From CAIKZZ01 sp036742455 (GTDB lineage Bacteria; Pseudomonadota; Gammaproteobacteria; Steroidobacterales; Steroidobacteraceae), in the NCBI GenBank assembly GCA_036742455.1, contig DAINQU010000017.1:7099-71098 (forward strand): 64,000 nt of DNA, read 5' to 3'. The translations under genes were made by a program, and so were the position numbers. Of this stretch, positions 26,020-35,468 are shown in pieces (the stretch's first letter is position 1; each line of letters opens with the position of its first letter). The notes under the pieces were generated by a model. That model did not search any database and was not told the DNA's origin. It was given only the letters and a program-made list of their open reading frames with translations.

Positions 26020-27135
26020 ATGGCGCATAACACCGGTCTGGTTTGTCACGAACGCTACTTCTGGCATGACGCTGGCAGTGGCGCCGGCTTCTCCGAGGTC
26101 AATCCGTACGCGCAGCCGGATCGGCACCCCGAGTCGCCGGATTCGAAGCGACGTTTCCTCGCCCTGCTCGAAGTGAGTGGACTGGCGGACGAGCTCACAC
26201 GCATCGCTCCTCGCTTAGCAACGCCGACGGAACTGCAGTATTTCCACACGCCCGCGTACATCGACCGTGTCGCCGCTATTTCCGCCGCCGGCGGCGGTGT
26301 GATTGGCGATAGCGCCACGATTGGCCCCGGCAGCTTCGATATTGCCCGCCTCTCTGCAGGCGGCTGCATCGCGGCGGTGGATGCCGTGGTCACCGGTCAG
26401 GTGCGCAACGCCTACGCGTTGGTGAGGCCCCCAGGACACCATGCGGAGTCGGATCAGGGCCGAGGCTACTGCGTATTCGGCAACGCCGTAATCGCCATCC
26501 GTCACGCCCAACGCGCCCTTGGCGTCGGCCGCGTTGCGGTCGTGGACTGGGACGTCCATCACGGGAATGGGACGGAAACAGCCTTCCTGGAAGATCCCTC
26601 TGTCCTGACCATTTCGATCCATCAAGATCGCCACTACCCCACCGATCGCGGCCAGTTGAGCGAAACGGGCCAGGGCGCTGGGGCGCATACCAATCTCAAT
26701 ATCCCCCTTCCGGCCGGTAGCGGACACGGCGCTTACCTAGCCGCGTTCGATCAAGCGGTGCTCCCCGCCCTGCTGCGCTTTCAGCCGGAGCTGATCGTGA
26801 TCACCTCAGGGCTCGACGCGAGCGCAATGGATCCGCTCGGTCGGATGATGTGCACGAGCGCAACCTATCGTGAAATGACGCAGCGCCTGATGGCCGTGGC
26901 CGATGCATGCTGCGAAGGACGCATCGTGGCAACGCACGAAGGCGGCTACTCCAATGCCTATGTGCCGTTCTGCGGACTTGCCGTCCTCGAAGCGCTGTCG
27001 GGGCGTCGCAGCGCAGCGACCGATCCGTATCTCGAGGAACTCATGAGCATGGCCGGCCACGACGTGCTGCCGCATCAGCAGTCTGTCATCGATGCGGCCG
27101 CCGCCTTGGTGTCGGAGATTCCAGCGGGGCGCTAA
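26020..27135 (+). CDS. Histone-deacetylase-superfamily amidohydrolase (class II type)
   Basis: 371 residues. This arginase-fold zinc amidohydrolase removes acyl groups from amines. The active site is complete: His140-His141 in RPPGHHAE, zinc ligands Asp178 and His180 in DWDVHHGNG, Asp266 in SGLDAS, and the transition-state Tyr310 in EGGYSNAY. Bacterial members act on acetylated polyamines or other N-acyl amines, or on acetyl-lysine; the choice is not determinable here. It follows the receptor by 42 bases, across a terminator-like hairpin. The ATG has no independent ribosome site. It is convergent with a permease-amidase operon, which suggests a shared theme of amide hydrolysis. Confidence 0.9.
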   Translation: MAHNTGLVCHERYFWHDAGSGAGFSEVNPYAQPDRHPESPDSKRRFLALLEVSGLADELTRIAPRLATPTELQYFHTPAYIDRVAAISAAGGGVIGDSATIGPGSFDIARLSAGGCIAAVDAVVTGQVRNAYALVRPPGHHAESDQGRGYCVFGNAVIAIRHAQRALGVGRVAVVDWDVHHGNGTETAFLEDPSVLTISIHQDRHYPTDRGQLSETGQGAGAHTNLNIPLPAGSGHGAYLAAFDQAVLPALLRFQPELIVITSGLDASAMDPLGRMMCTSATYREMTQRLMAVADACCEGRIVATHEGGYSNAYVPFCGLAVLEALSGRRSAATDPYLEELMSMAGHDVLPHQQSVIDAAAALVSEIPAGR

Positions 27136-27145
27136 CGCGCCCCGC
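27124..27145. terminator. Bidirectional hairpin at the HDAC-like stop
   Basis: GCGGGGCGC (27124-27132), loop TAAC, then GCGCCCCGC (27137-27145) form a perfect 9-bp stem. The stop codon of the HDAC-like gene sits in its loop, and the convergent permease gene ends 6 bases further on. Position and stem strength support a shared terminator; there is no long T-run. Confidence 0.55.
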
Positions 27146-27150
27146 CCACT

Positions 27151-28482
27151 TCAAAGTTCGGCGCGAATCTCGTCGCGGTGCTGCACGTGCAGGACCGCGC
27201 CCCACACGACTCCGACAACGAGCCATGCCAATCCGAGTTTGATGGCAAGGCCCGCCATGCCCGTGAATACCCCGAGCACGACGACGATCCCGAGAATGGG
27301 TGAGAGCCAATGCGCAAACCACCGGCGGGATCGGTCGCGAATACCGAAGCGAATGAGCACCGAGAGGTGCAACAACAAGAATCCGGACAACGCCCCGAAG
27401 TTCACGGTCGTCGCCAAATCATCCAGCCGATTGCGCATGACGAGCGCCACGATCAGCGACAGGACCGCCGTCACGATCATGCCCACATAGGGCGTGTGGT
27501 ATTTCGGATGCACACGCGCCAAGGCATGTGGCAATTGTCGATCGCGACCCATGGCAAACAGAACGCGCGCGACGCCGACTTGCATCGGCAACGCGTTGGA
27601 AAATCCGATTAACGTCGCATAGCCCCACGCCAATGCCACGGACGCCCACGTGCCAATAGTGGCGGCCGTCATCTCATAGGCCGCAGCGGACGCGTCCTGA
27701 ATCGTCAACCCGCGCATCAAGTTGCCGAGCACCCAGGCGACGATCACGAAGAACGTCCCGGAAATCAGCAAGACGCCGAGTATCGCGCGACCCACGAGTC
27801 GCTTATCCCCGCCCTTCACTTCCTCGGAAAGGGTCGATATCGCGTCGAAGCCCAGAAAGGAGTTAATACAGATTGATGTGGCGGCGAGGACTGCGCCGAC
27901 GTTGAAGACCTTGGCATCGTAGAACGGCGCGAAGGTCAATCCACCGCTGCCGTGGCCGCGCAGGAGTGCCCAGACGCCAAGCGCTAACAAGCAGACGAGC
28001 AATGCCACCTGAAATCCGACGGCGACAAAGTTGGCGCGCGTCGTCACCGTGACACCGAACCAATTCACACCAAGGGTGAACAACACCATGAACACGATCC
28101 AGACCGATCGATCCACGGAGGGAATGAGCACCCCGAGTGCCACTCCGATCAAGACGTAGACGAGCGCGGGAATGAGCAGGTAGTCGAGCAGAATCATCCA
28201 ACCCGCAAGAAAGCCTGCAAAGCGTCCTAGCGCAAATCGCGCAAATCCGTACACCGATCCGGCGCTTGGAACGGACTCGCTCATCAGCGCATAGCTCTGC
28301 GCCGTGAAATACATGCAGATCGCGCCGAGTACGTACGCGAGCGCGATCAGCCCATGAGAGGCGTCGTACACGAATCCGAGCGTCGATAAAGGGGCGATGG
28401 GCGCGATATACGCCAAGCCGTAAACGATCAGATCCCAATAGCCTAGGCTGCGACGTAGGTGGGGTGTGGTTGTCGTGCTCAA
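27151..28482 (-). CDS. APC-superfamily amino acid/amine permease
   Basis: 443 residues from a TTG at 28482. GTGGAG, which is the end of the amidase gene, lies 7 bases upstream, and the protein then starts MSTTTTPHLRRSLGYWDLIV, a normal APC N-terminus. The longer open frame to 28596 would bury the start deep in the amidase gene. About 12 membrane segments are visible, with the TM1 region YGLAYIAPIAPLSTLGFVYD and TM6 SFLGFDAISTLSEEVKGGDK. It most resembles the amino-acid-polyamine-organocation group lacking a soluble domain. Translational coupling to the amidase suggests it imports the amidase substrate or exports its product. Confidence 0.87.
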   Translation of the reverse strand: MSTTTTPHLRRSLGYWDLIVYGLAYIAPIAPLSTLGFVYDASHGLIALAYVLGAICMYFTAQSYALMSESVPSAGSVYGFARFALGRFAGFLAGWMILLDYLLIPALVYVLIGVALGVLIPSVDRSVWIVFMVLFTLGVNWFGVTVTTRANFVAVGFQVALLVCLLALGVWALLRGHGSGGLTFAPFYDAKVFNVGAVLAATSICINSFLGFDAISTLSEEVKGGDKRLVGRAILGVLLISGTFFVIVAWVLGNLMRGLTIQDASAAAYEMTAATIGTWASVALAWGYATLIGFSNALPMQVGVARVLFAMGRDRQLPHALARVHPKYHTPYVGMIVTAVLSLIVALVMRNRLDDLATTVNFGALSGFLLLHLSVLIRFGIRDRSRRWFAHWLSPILGIVVVLGVFTGMAGLAIKLGLAWLVVGVVWGAVLHVQHRDEIRAEL

Positions 28483-28486
28483 AGGC

Positions 28487-29920
28487 TTACTCCACTTCCG
28501 GTAGCGACGGAAAGACGCTGCGGTACAGATCAACGGTGCCGAGTTGAGCATAGTGATGCCCGACTCGGAAGACATCGGCATCGGCGAACGGGGCACCTAC
28601 AATTTGCATACTGGTCGGCACGCCGTTGGCGGCACGTCCCGTCGGCACGGCGAGCGACGGCGTACGGCTCAATAGGTTGAACGGCGTCGTCCACACCCAT
28701 CCGAGATAACTGTCGACAAACCCACCGGCGATCGGCCACTGCCGCATCTGCGAAATCTGCAGGTCTGCCGGGATGTCCGCGCACAATACCGTCGGGCACA
28801 GCAGCGCTGTGATGCCGCGCGACCACAGCTTCGCAACCATTTCTTGGTGCATCGCTGAGGCCAGAACAGCCGCAGGCATAATCGCATTACGCCGCCCGCA
28901 ATAGCGTTCCATCAAATACCGTAAGTAGGGGGTCGCTTGCGCACGCGCCTCGTCCGAGAAGGCTTCCAGATATTCGGCAAAATACAGACCGAAAATCGCT
29001 TCGATGAGGACATCCCCCACTCGGCCGACATTCCAATCCAGCGTAACTTCTTCAACAACAGCACCGGCATCGGCCAAAGCCGCGACTTGCTGACGGATAT
29101 TGCGCTCGGTATCCGGACAGATGAGACCGTCCTTCGGTAGCGCGAGGGCCAACTTCAGACCTCGAAGCCCCGGCGGATCGTTCGGCAACAGCGCGGCCGG
29201 CATGCCGCTGTAGCTCGCCGGGTGCGGTCCTTGCAGGATGTTTTGCATCAAGCGCAGGTCGTCGAGGGTGCGAGCCAAAGGCCCCTCGACCGCAAACGCA
29301 AAGAGTTCTTCACCGGGCGTGCTGGCGAGGCGACCGAACGGCGGCTTGTAGCCGTAGACACCATTCAGCGCAGCCGGGATACGCGTTGAGCCCCCCATGT
29401 CACTGCCGGTGGCCAAGGGCGCGAGGCCGGCGGCCAGTGCCGCACCCGAGCCCCCACTCGAGCCGCCGGGGGTTACGGTACGGTTCCAGGGATTACGCGA
29501 TACGCCGTACCGCGACGACAGCGTCTGACCGATCACACAAAATTCAGGCACTGTCGTCTGTACGTGCAGAATCGCGCCCGCCTCAACCAAGCGATCGACA
29601 ATGGGATGATGCGACGTGGGTTGTTCATCGTGCAGATGAGAGCCGATCGTCCGCGGCCAGCCGGCCACCGCGGTCTCTTCTTTGATTGCCACCGGCACGC
29701 CTTCCAGAGCGCGTGCAGTTCCAGACCGGTAACGCGCTTCCGCCGCCCGCGCTTGGGCAAGCGCGCCGTCGCCGTCGATCAGCGTGGTCGCGTTTATCGT
29801 CGACTGCAGTTGTGCGGCGCGCGTCAGTAAGCACTCCGTCACCTCGACCGGCGACAACCGGCCGGCCTGGTAATGCGCCAGCAAGTCGGTCGCGGTCAGA
29901 TAGGCGAGATCCCGACTCAT
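28487..29920 (-). CDS. Amidase (amidase-signature family)
   Basis: 477 residues with the complete Ser-cisSer-Lys catalytic centre: Lys80 in GVPVAIKEE, cis-Ser154 in TPGGSSGGSGAA and nucleophile Ser178 in GSDMGGSTRIPA. Length and order match fatty-acid-amide hydrolase or GatA-like amidases. No GatB/GatC genes are near, so a catabolic role is more likely than tRNA amidation. The stop is 5 bases from the permease TTG, and its ATG overlaps the PNPOx-like stop (ATGA). The three genes are thus one operon, probably for using an amide as a nitrogen or carbon source (inference). Confidence 0.9.
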   Translation of the reverse strand: MSRDLAYLTATDLLAHYQAGRLSPVEVTECLLTRAAQLQSTINATTLIDGDGALAQARAAEARYRSGTARALEGVPVAIKEETAVAGWPRTIGSHLHDEQPTSHHPIVDRLVEAGAILHVQTTVPEFCVIGQTLSSRYGVSRNPWNRTVTPGGSSGGSGAALAAGLAPLATGSDMGGSTRIPAALNGVYGYKPPFGRLASTPGEELFAFAVEGPLARTLDDLRLMQNILQGPHPASYSGMPAALLPNDPPGLRGLKLALALPKDGLICPDTERNIRQQVAALADAGAVVEEVTLDWNVGRVGDVLIEAIFGLYFAEYLEAFSDEARAQATPYLRYLMERYCGRRNAIMPAAVLASAMHQEMVAKLWSRGITALLCPTVLCADIPADLQISQMRQWPIAGGFVDSYLGWVWTTPFNLLSRTPSLAVPTGRAANGVPTSMQIVGAPFADADVFRVGHHYAQLGTVDLYRSVFPSLPEVE

Positions 29921-30603
29921 AGGCGGGCTTTTCGAGCCGACCCCCGCGCCTTTAATCGCGGCATCGCGGGGGTGGGCTGGGCCGCAGCGTTGTCACCGTC
30001 CGGGACGACCGCGCCGAGCCGTTCGTACACCGGGACGACGCCCGCCCAGACCGGCCAGTCCATATCCTTCTGCGGGTCTTCCGGTCCGCCGTCGCGGATC
30101 TTGGCCGAGGCCTCCGTGAGTCCAATGGAGTAAATGGCGGTGGCACCCAGTTCTTTCTTGGTGACCGGCCGTAAAGCCTCCCAACGGCCCGGAAACCAAT
30201 GTTCCATGAATGCCTTCAGGACGCGATCCTTCTCAGCAGCACCCGCGACCGGTTCTGGGCGACCGAAACACAGGACCGAGCGATAGTTCACCGTGTGATT
30301 GAACGCCGATCGCGCCAACACCCAGCCATCAAACACCATGGCGGTCAGACAGACCTCGCTCGGCTCGGCGTGGCTCTTCAGCATCCGACTGGCCACGCTG
30401 CCGTGCCAATACACGCGGTCGCCGATGCGCCAATGCAGCGTCGGCGTCGCCACCGGACGGGTGCCGATGACGTGTGCCACTGTCGCGTAGGTCGCGGCAT
30501 CCAGCACCGCGTAAATGGCGTTGGGGTCATACACACCGCGGTCCGCCAGTCGGCGTACTTTCGTAAAATCACTCGGTGCACGGGCACGACGACGGTCAGT
30601 CAT
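29917..30603 (-). CDS. Pyridoxamine-5'-phosphate-oxidase-like flavin/heme split-barrel protein
   Basis: 228 residues. The core is the split beta-barrel seen in PNPOx-like proteins: YAVLDAATYATVAHVIGTRP, then TLHWRIGDRVYWHGSVASRM and VCLTAMVFDGWVLARSAF. It resembles the group annotated as nitroimidazole-resistance or FMN-binding split-barrel proteins. It should bind FMN or a related cofactor; the reaction is unknown. It is the first gene of the PNPOx-amidase-permease operon. The C-terminus has a Lys/Arg-rich tail (LKARGSARKARL), which is not part of the fold. It is divergent from the pseudouridine synthase gene. Confidence 0.8.
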   Translation of the reverse strand: MTDRRRARAPSDFTKVRRLADRGVYDPNAIYAVLDAATYATVAHVIGTRPVATPTLHWRIGDRVYWHGSVASRMLKSHAEPSEVCLTAMVFDGWVLARSAFNHTVNYRSVLCFGRPEPVAGAAEKDRVLKAFMEHWFPGRWEALRPVTKKELGATAIYSIGLTEASAKIRDGGPEDPQKDMDWPVWAGVVPVYERLGAVVPDGDNAAAQPTPAMPRLKARGSARKARL

Positions 30604-30740
30604 GAATGTCTCCGCAGAGGCGTCTACTCACGCGTCCGAGTATGCCGACAAGTGGCGCTAAAATCTTGAGCGACAGACAGGTAGAGTCGTTTCACGTTAA
30701 CGTGGCGGATCACGATCCCCAGCCATACGGAGGTGTGAGA

Positions 30741-31487
30741 TTGCGCGCAGCCCCCTCGCCCTCTGAACGCTTGCCATTGATCGTCCATCGGGACCGGTAC
30801 CTGATTGCGATAAAGCCGAGCGGCGTCGCCGTTCATCGCACGCGCGGCAGCGCCGGCGTGCCCTTGCTCCAGCGTCTGCGCGACCAGCTCGGCCAATTGG
30901 TGTACCCGGTGCATCGTTTGGACCGTGGTACGTCTGGGGCCATTGTGATGGCCTTGGATCCGGAGGCCCAACGTCTACTGTCGCATTGCTTTGAGCACGG
31001 CCAGGTGCGTAAGACCTATCTGGCGGTCGTCCGCGGCTGGCCTTTGGCGGAGCAAGTGATCGATCACCCTCTGCGGCGCTTGGATGATGACGGGGTTGCG
31101 CTTGCCGATGCGACACGGCAGCCCGCGGTATCGCGCTTAGAGCGTCTCAGCACCGTCGAATGTCCCTTTCCCACCGAACGTTGGCCCACGTCGCGGTATG
31201 CTTTAGTTCGCATCGAGCCGAGCGAAGGACGCCGCCATCAAGTCCGTCGGCATTTGAAGCACATCAGCCACCCGATCATCGGCGACACGAGCTACGGGAA
31301 GGGGCTGCACAATCGGATTTTTCGCGAACACTACGGTTCCGATCGCCTGTTGCTACACGCGGAACGACTGGACTTTACCGATCCGTTTGATGGCACGCCG
31401 TGTCGTGTGACCGCCGAGTGGCCAGCGGATTTCCGTGATCCCATCGCAACCTCGGGCCTCCTGCCGTGCGAGACCTTGCCCCCATGA
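30741..31487 (+). CDS. RluA/TruC-family pseudouridine synthase
   Basis: About 248 residues from a TTG with GGAGG 7 bases upstream. The frame is open further to 30606, but family members begin close to LIVHRDRYLIAIKPSGVAVH, which favours the short form. The catalytic motif VHRLDRGTSGAIVM has the active Asp; RKTYLAVVRGW and HQVRRHLKHISHPIIGDTSY are the other family blocks. It isomerises uridine in RNA; size and lack of an S4 domain resemble TruC, which modifies tRNA position 65. It is the first of four overlapping genes, its stop overlapping the lipid-kinase ATG (ATGA). Confidence 0.88.
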   Translation: MRAAPSPSERLPLIVHRDRYLIAIKPSGVAVHRTRGSAGVPLLQRLRDQLGQLVYPVHRLDRGTSGAIVMALDPEAQRLLSHCFEHGQVRKTYLAVVRGWPLAEQVIDHPLRRLDDDGVALADATRQPAVSRLERLSTVECPFPTERWPTSRYALVRIEPSEGRRHQVRRHLKHISHPIIGDTSYGKGLHNRIFREHYGSDRLLLHAERLDFTDPFDGTPCRVTAEWPADFRDPIATSGLLPCETLPP

Positions 31488-32431
31488 GGCGGCCACGCTG
31501 GCTTGCGATCGTGAATCCGAGCGCGGGCGCAGGTCGTGCCCGCGCCCATGGCCCGGCCTTGATCCGCGCGCTGCAAGCCCGCGGGATCCGATGCGACTGC
31601 GTTGAAACCCAACGGCCGGGCGACGCTACTGCGCTAACGCGCGCAGCGGCCCACACGGTCGACGGGATCGTTGCGGTGGGCGGGGACGGAACCGTGCACG
31701 AAATTGTGAATGGGTTACCGCTCAACGCGGCACCGTTGCTTGCGGTGGCCCCGTTCGGGACTGGCAATGACTGGGCGCGAGGGTTGGGAGTGCCGCGAAC
31801 CCCGGTGGGCATCGCCGAATTGATCGCTCGGGCGACGACGCAATCTCGACCCATCGGAGTCGTGACGTACACGGGGTGCTCGGGCCGCGAGACGCGTCGC
31901 TTCGTCAACGGCGCGGGCATCGGGCTCGACGTGGCCGTGCTGCAACAATTGCCGACCCGAGGCCCCCGAGCGCTCGCCTATCTGATCGGTACCTTGCGGG
32001 CGCTGCGGCAATTTGTCCCTGTGGAACTCGAGGGTGACGCCCCGCAGGACGGTCGACCGCGGCGAGCCTTGTTGCGCTACGCCGGTCTTGGGCCCTACGC
32101 CGGCGGCGGCATGCGCCTCACGCCTCACGCGGACGGCCGATCCCCGACGCTACACCTCACCGAGATTCCGGACCTGCCGCTGTGGCGACTGCTGGGATTA
32201 TTACCGGCGCTCTATGGCGGTACCCTCGACCGAGCAGAAGCCGTTTACAGTGGCGTTGCCGAGCACGTGATCTGGCGCACCCCGGCGACCGTGCAACTCG
32301 AAGCCGATGGCCAACTCTTGGGGCCGGGTCCCTACGAGTTATCGGTCCTGGCCGAGCGCTTGAACGTCATCGCTCCCCACGGCGAACCGAGCGATAATGG
32401 GGCATCACGCTCCAATGCAGGCCCCCCTTGA
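31484..32431 (+). CDS. Diacylglycerol/lipid kinase family protein
   Basis: 315 residues from the ATG at 31484, which overlaps the upstream stop as ATGA. The N-terminal domain has LAIVNPSAGAGRARAHG and the nucleotide-binding GIVAVGGDGTVHEIVNGL (GGDGT at 66-70), followed by APFGTGNDWARGLG, the DAGK catalytic signature. A beta-sandwich domain makes up the C-terminal half. It phosphorylates a lipid such as diacylglycerol with ATP at the inner membrane. It ends in a TTGA overlap with a phospholipase gene, so phospholipid recycling is a natural joint role (inference). Confidence 0.9.
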   Translation: MRRPRWLAIVNPSAGAGRARAHGPALIRALQARGIRCDCVETQRPGDATALTRAAAHTVDGIVAVGGDGTVHEIVNGLPLNAAPLLAVAPFGTGNDWARGLGVPRTPVGIAELIARATTQSRPIGVVTYTGCSGRETRRFVNGAGIGLDVAVLQQLPTRGPRALAYLIGTLRALRQFVPVELEGDAPQDGRPRRALLRYAGLGPYAGGGMRLTPHADGRSPTLHLTEIPDLPLWRLLGLLPALYGGTLDRAEAVYSGVAEHVIWRTPATVQLEADGQLLGPGPYELSVLAERLNVIAPHGEPSDNGASRSNAGPP

Positions 32432-34629
32432 CTGCTTTCTCGCGCGTTTCCCGTGTTCTTCGTCTATTCGCCATCGTGCTGGTGCTCGGCACGACGAGCG
32501 CTCGCGCCGAATCGCCGGTGGTCGCCACTCGGCCAAAGACATGCCTCGTCCTCTCCGGGGGTGGCGCCCGCGGGATCGCCCATATCGGGGTCCTGAAAGT
32601 TCTGGAAGAACTGCGCATACCGATCGACTGCGTCGTGGGTACCAGTGCCGGTGCCATTATCGGCGGCGCCTACGCGTCAGGCGCCTCGCCGAGTGACATT
32701 GAAACGTTTATTCGTGGCGCTGACTGGGACTTGCTGCTCTCCGATCAGCCACCGCGAGAAAACCGCTCCGCCTACGCCAAAGAAGCAGACCGGGAAAACC
32801 TGCTCAGCGCCGAGATCGGCACCCGGCTGCGTGGCGTCACACTGCCTCGGGGTTTAATCGCCGGACAGCATTTGCAGTACTTTCTACAGCGGATGGTCTC
32901 GCCGCGTCGCGGCGGAAATTTTGACCAACTGCCCATCCCGTATCGCGCGCTCGCCACCGATTTTGAAAGCGGCCGTCTCGTGGTCCTCGACAAGGGTGAT
33001 CTCGCGGCTGCGATCCGCGCATCCATGTCCGTACCCGGCGCCTTCGCGCCCGTCGAGATCGATGGGCAAATCCTCGTTGATGGCGGCCTGGTTCGGAACA
33101 TCGGCGTGGATGTGGCCCGCAGCATGGGTGCCGAGCGTCTGATTGTCGTCAACCTCGGCACCCCGTTAATGAAGCGCGTCGAGATCGACTCGTTGGTCAA
33201 CTCGGCGGAGCAGATGCTGCGTATCTTGGCGAACCAGAACGTCGAAGCGTCTTTAGCATCGCTTTCTCCGGATGACATTTTGATCGAGCCGGAGTTGGGC
33301 ACCTTGTCCGTCACGGACTTCGTCCACGGGTATGAATGGATACCGGCCGCCGAAACCGCCACACGTCGCAGCGCCCGCGAACTCGCGCCGTATTCGGTGG
33401 ACGCCGACACGTACGCGGCGTGGCGCTCCCAACAGCGGGTTGCTCGCTCCGCGCCGCTGCCATCGCGCATCGAAGTGGATACGAGCACATTGACGCGGGT
33501 GCCGCCGGCCATGATCACGGCGTTGGTCGGTGAGGCGCCGACGAACGTGGACGAAACCGTCGGCGCGCTGTTGGCGACGGACGACTTTGAAACCGTCAAA
33601 GGTCAAGTTCGCAATGACGCCGCGGGGACTACGCTGGTTCTAGAACCGGTCGAAAAACCTTGGGGGCCGGATTATTTGCGCGCTGGGGTGCAGTTGGCGA
33701 CCGATTTCGCCGGGGATAGCGCGTTTTTAGTCACCGTGGAGCACCGTGCAACGTGGCTCAACCGGGCAGGCGTCGAATGGCGCAATCGTGCGAGCTTCGG
33801 GCGGATTAATGAGCTCGACTCCCAACTTCGGGTCCCCCTCGACGCCTCCCGAGCTTGGTTCGTGGCGCCGGAAATTGATTCATCGGAGCGCTTGCGCGAT
33901 GTGTACGTTGCCGGCAATGACGCGGCGCGATTCCGCCTGCGCGACGATGCAGGCTCGCTGTGGTTAGGCCGAAGTCTCGGCACCTTGGGAGAGTTCTTGG
34001 TCGGCGTCGAACGCGGCCGAGACTCCGCGCGACTCGCGGTCGGCTCGCCGGTCATCGATCCACAGACTGCAACGTTCGGTCTGCTGAGTGCCAAGCTGGT
34101 GCTGGATCGCCTCGATAACCTGGATTTTCCGACACACGGCTATTTGGTCACGAGCGACTTGCGCATCGCGAGCGCGACCCTCGGTAGCGCCGAACGATTC
34201 CGGCGGGAATCGAGCGAAGCGTCGGTGGCATTTGGGAGTCACAGCGCGAGCGTGTTGCTGACAGCGCGTTACGAGACGTCGTTTGGCAGCGCATTGCCTC
34301 TCTCGCAGACCTTCGCGCTCGGTGGTTTCCAAAATCTCTCGGGTCTGGCGCAAGAACAGGTATTGGCCGATGAGATCGCCTTCGTGCGCGCAATCTATCG
34401 CACGCGCTTTCTGCACGGCAATGCGCTGCTACCGGACTTGTACGCGGGCCTCTCGCTGGAAGGGGCCGATATACACCACACACTGGACCTCACGGGCGCT
34501 AGGCACCTGTTCGGCGGTTCGGTCTTTCTATCGGCACAATCGGCTCTCGGCCAACTGTACTTGGGCACGGGGGCCGCGAGCGGCGGACACGGTGCAATCT
34601 ACTTGACCGTTGGGCGTCCGTGGCCCTGA
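32428..34629 (+). CDS. Patatin-like phospholipase with C-terminal outer-membrane barrel (PlpD-type)
   Basis: 733 residues from a TTG overlapping the previous stop. A signal peptide (LFAIVLVLGTTSARAESP) is followed by a patatin domain with the oxyanion GGGARG (44-49), nucleophile Ser73 in GTSAG and catalytic Asp218 in VDGGLVRN. Residues about 350-420 look like a POTRA domain, and the rest is a 16-strand-like barrel of the Omp85/BamA kind (PLSQTFALGGFQNLSG; ending GAIYLTVGRPWP). This is the domain order of PlpD/FplA type Vd autotransporters, phospholipases exposed at or released from the cell surface. No processing enzyme is encoded nearby. Confidence 0.92.
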   Translation: MTAFSRVSRVLRLFAIVLVLGTTSARAESPVVATRPKTCLVLSGGGARGIAHIGVLKVLEELRIPIDCVVGTSAGAIIGGAYASGASPSDIETFIRGADWDLLLSDQPPRENRSAYAKEADRENLLSAEIGTRLRGVTLPRGLIAGQHLQYFLQRMVSPRRGGNFDQLPIPYRALATDFESGRLVVLDKGDLAAAIRASMSVPGAFAPVEIDGQILVDGGLVRNIGVDVARSMGAERLIVVNLGTPLMKRVEIDSLVNSAEQMLRILANQNVEASLASLSPDDILIEPELGTLSVTDFVHGYEWIPAAETATRRSARELAPYSVDADTYAAWRSQQRVARSAPLPSRIEVDTSTLTRVPPAMITALVGEAPTNVDETVGALLATDDFETVKGQVRNDAAGTTLVLEPVEKPWGPDYLRAGVQLATDFAGDSAFLVTVEHRATWLNRAGVEWRNRASFGRINELDSQLRVPLDASRAWFVAPEIDSSERLRDVYVAGNDAARFRLRDDAGSLWLGRSLGTLGEFLVGVERGRDSARLAVGSPVIDPQTATFGLLSAKLVLDRLDNLDFPTHGYLVTSDLRIASATLGSAERFRRESSEASVAFGSHSASVLLTARYETSFGSALPLSQTFALGGFQNLSGLAQEQVLADEIAFVRAIYRTRFLHGNALLPDLYAGLSLEGADIHHTLDLTGARHLFGGSVFLSAQSALGQLYLGTGAASGGHGAIYLTVGRPWP

Positions 34630-35468
34630 AGGACGCACGTGCCTCGCGGCGGCGTCTCGCTCGCCTGATTTTGGCCGGGTTGGTCGTGGTGCATGCCGTT
34701 GCGATGGCCGCGTATTGGCAACAGAACCGGCAGCAACTGGCGGTCGTCCGGTTTCTCGATGCGCGCAGCGCGTGGCGCGACGGCCATCTGGACGCCGCGG
34801 CAGACGCGTACCGGGCCTTGCTGGCCGAGCGTACCGGGATCGCGTTTCCCATCATCCTCGTGCAGCACTTCCCCAGCCACTCGGACATCGCCTATCTGTT
34901 GGGCCGCGTTGAAGCCGACCGCCACCGAACCGATGCCGCACTCGCCGCCTACGCAGACGCCATTGCCACGGGTGGGCGAGGTGCGCGGGAATACCGGGAC
35001 CTCCTCCTCGTCGCCGGGCGCCCAGACACGCTGCTGCAATGGTCCGAGGTCGAGGCCGCACGCGACCCGACCGCCCCGCAACCGTACAAAGACCGAGGCG
35101 CTGCCCTGCTTGCGTTGCATCGTGACGCGGAGGCGCGCGACGCCTACCAAGCGGCGCTGGACCGACTGCCTGCCTGGCGTCAACGCATCGATCCGAAGGC
35201 GCCTCCGGGTCTGTCCGGAGAGGAAGCCGATTTATGGAATCTGTACGCCGCCGCGGCGCTGCGCGCCGGCGACCGGGGTGCGGCCGTTGCCGCTTGCAGC
35301 GCCATAGGCAGACGCCAAACCCCCACCGCACAACTTGATCGTCTCTGCCGCGCGCTCCTTGCCGAAGCCAACGGGCAGCCCGCTGACGCGAAACGGTTGC
35401 TGGAGGGCTATCTCCCGCCAGCCCCCGAACACGAGGCCCTCACGCGCGGGCTGCTGACGAGCCCGTGA
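34620..35468 (+). CDS. Membrane-anchored TPR-repeat protein of unknown function
   Basis: 282 residues from a GTG that overlaps the phospholipase stop by 10 bases. One transmembrane helix (about 13-31) is followed by a helical region with TPR-like pairs: WRDGHLDAAADAYRALLAE, AALAAYADAIATG and KDRGAALLALHRDAEARDAY. The repeats should mediate protein contacts on the periplasmic side. No enzyme motif is present. Translational coupling to the surface phospholipase suggests a helper in its export or anchoring, but that is inference. Its last 29 bases overlap the convergent dehydrogenase gene. Confidence 0.7.
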   Translation: MALKDARASRRRLARLILAGLVVVHAVAMAAYWQQNRQQLAVVRFLDARSAWRDGHLDAAADAYRALLAERTGIAFPIILVQHFPSHSDIAYLLGRVEADRHRTDAALAAYADAIATGGRGAREYRDLLLVAGRPDTLLQWSEVEAARDPTAPQPYKDRGAALLALHRDAEARDAYQAALDRLPAWRQRIDPKAPPGLSGEEADLWNLYAAAALRAGDRGAAVAACSAIGRRQTPTAQLDRLCRALLAEANGQPADAKRLLEGYLPPAPEHEALTRGLLTSP

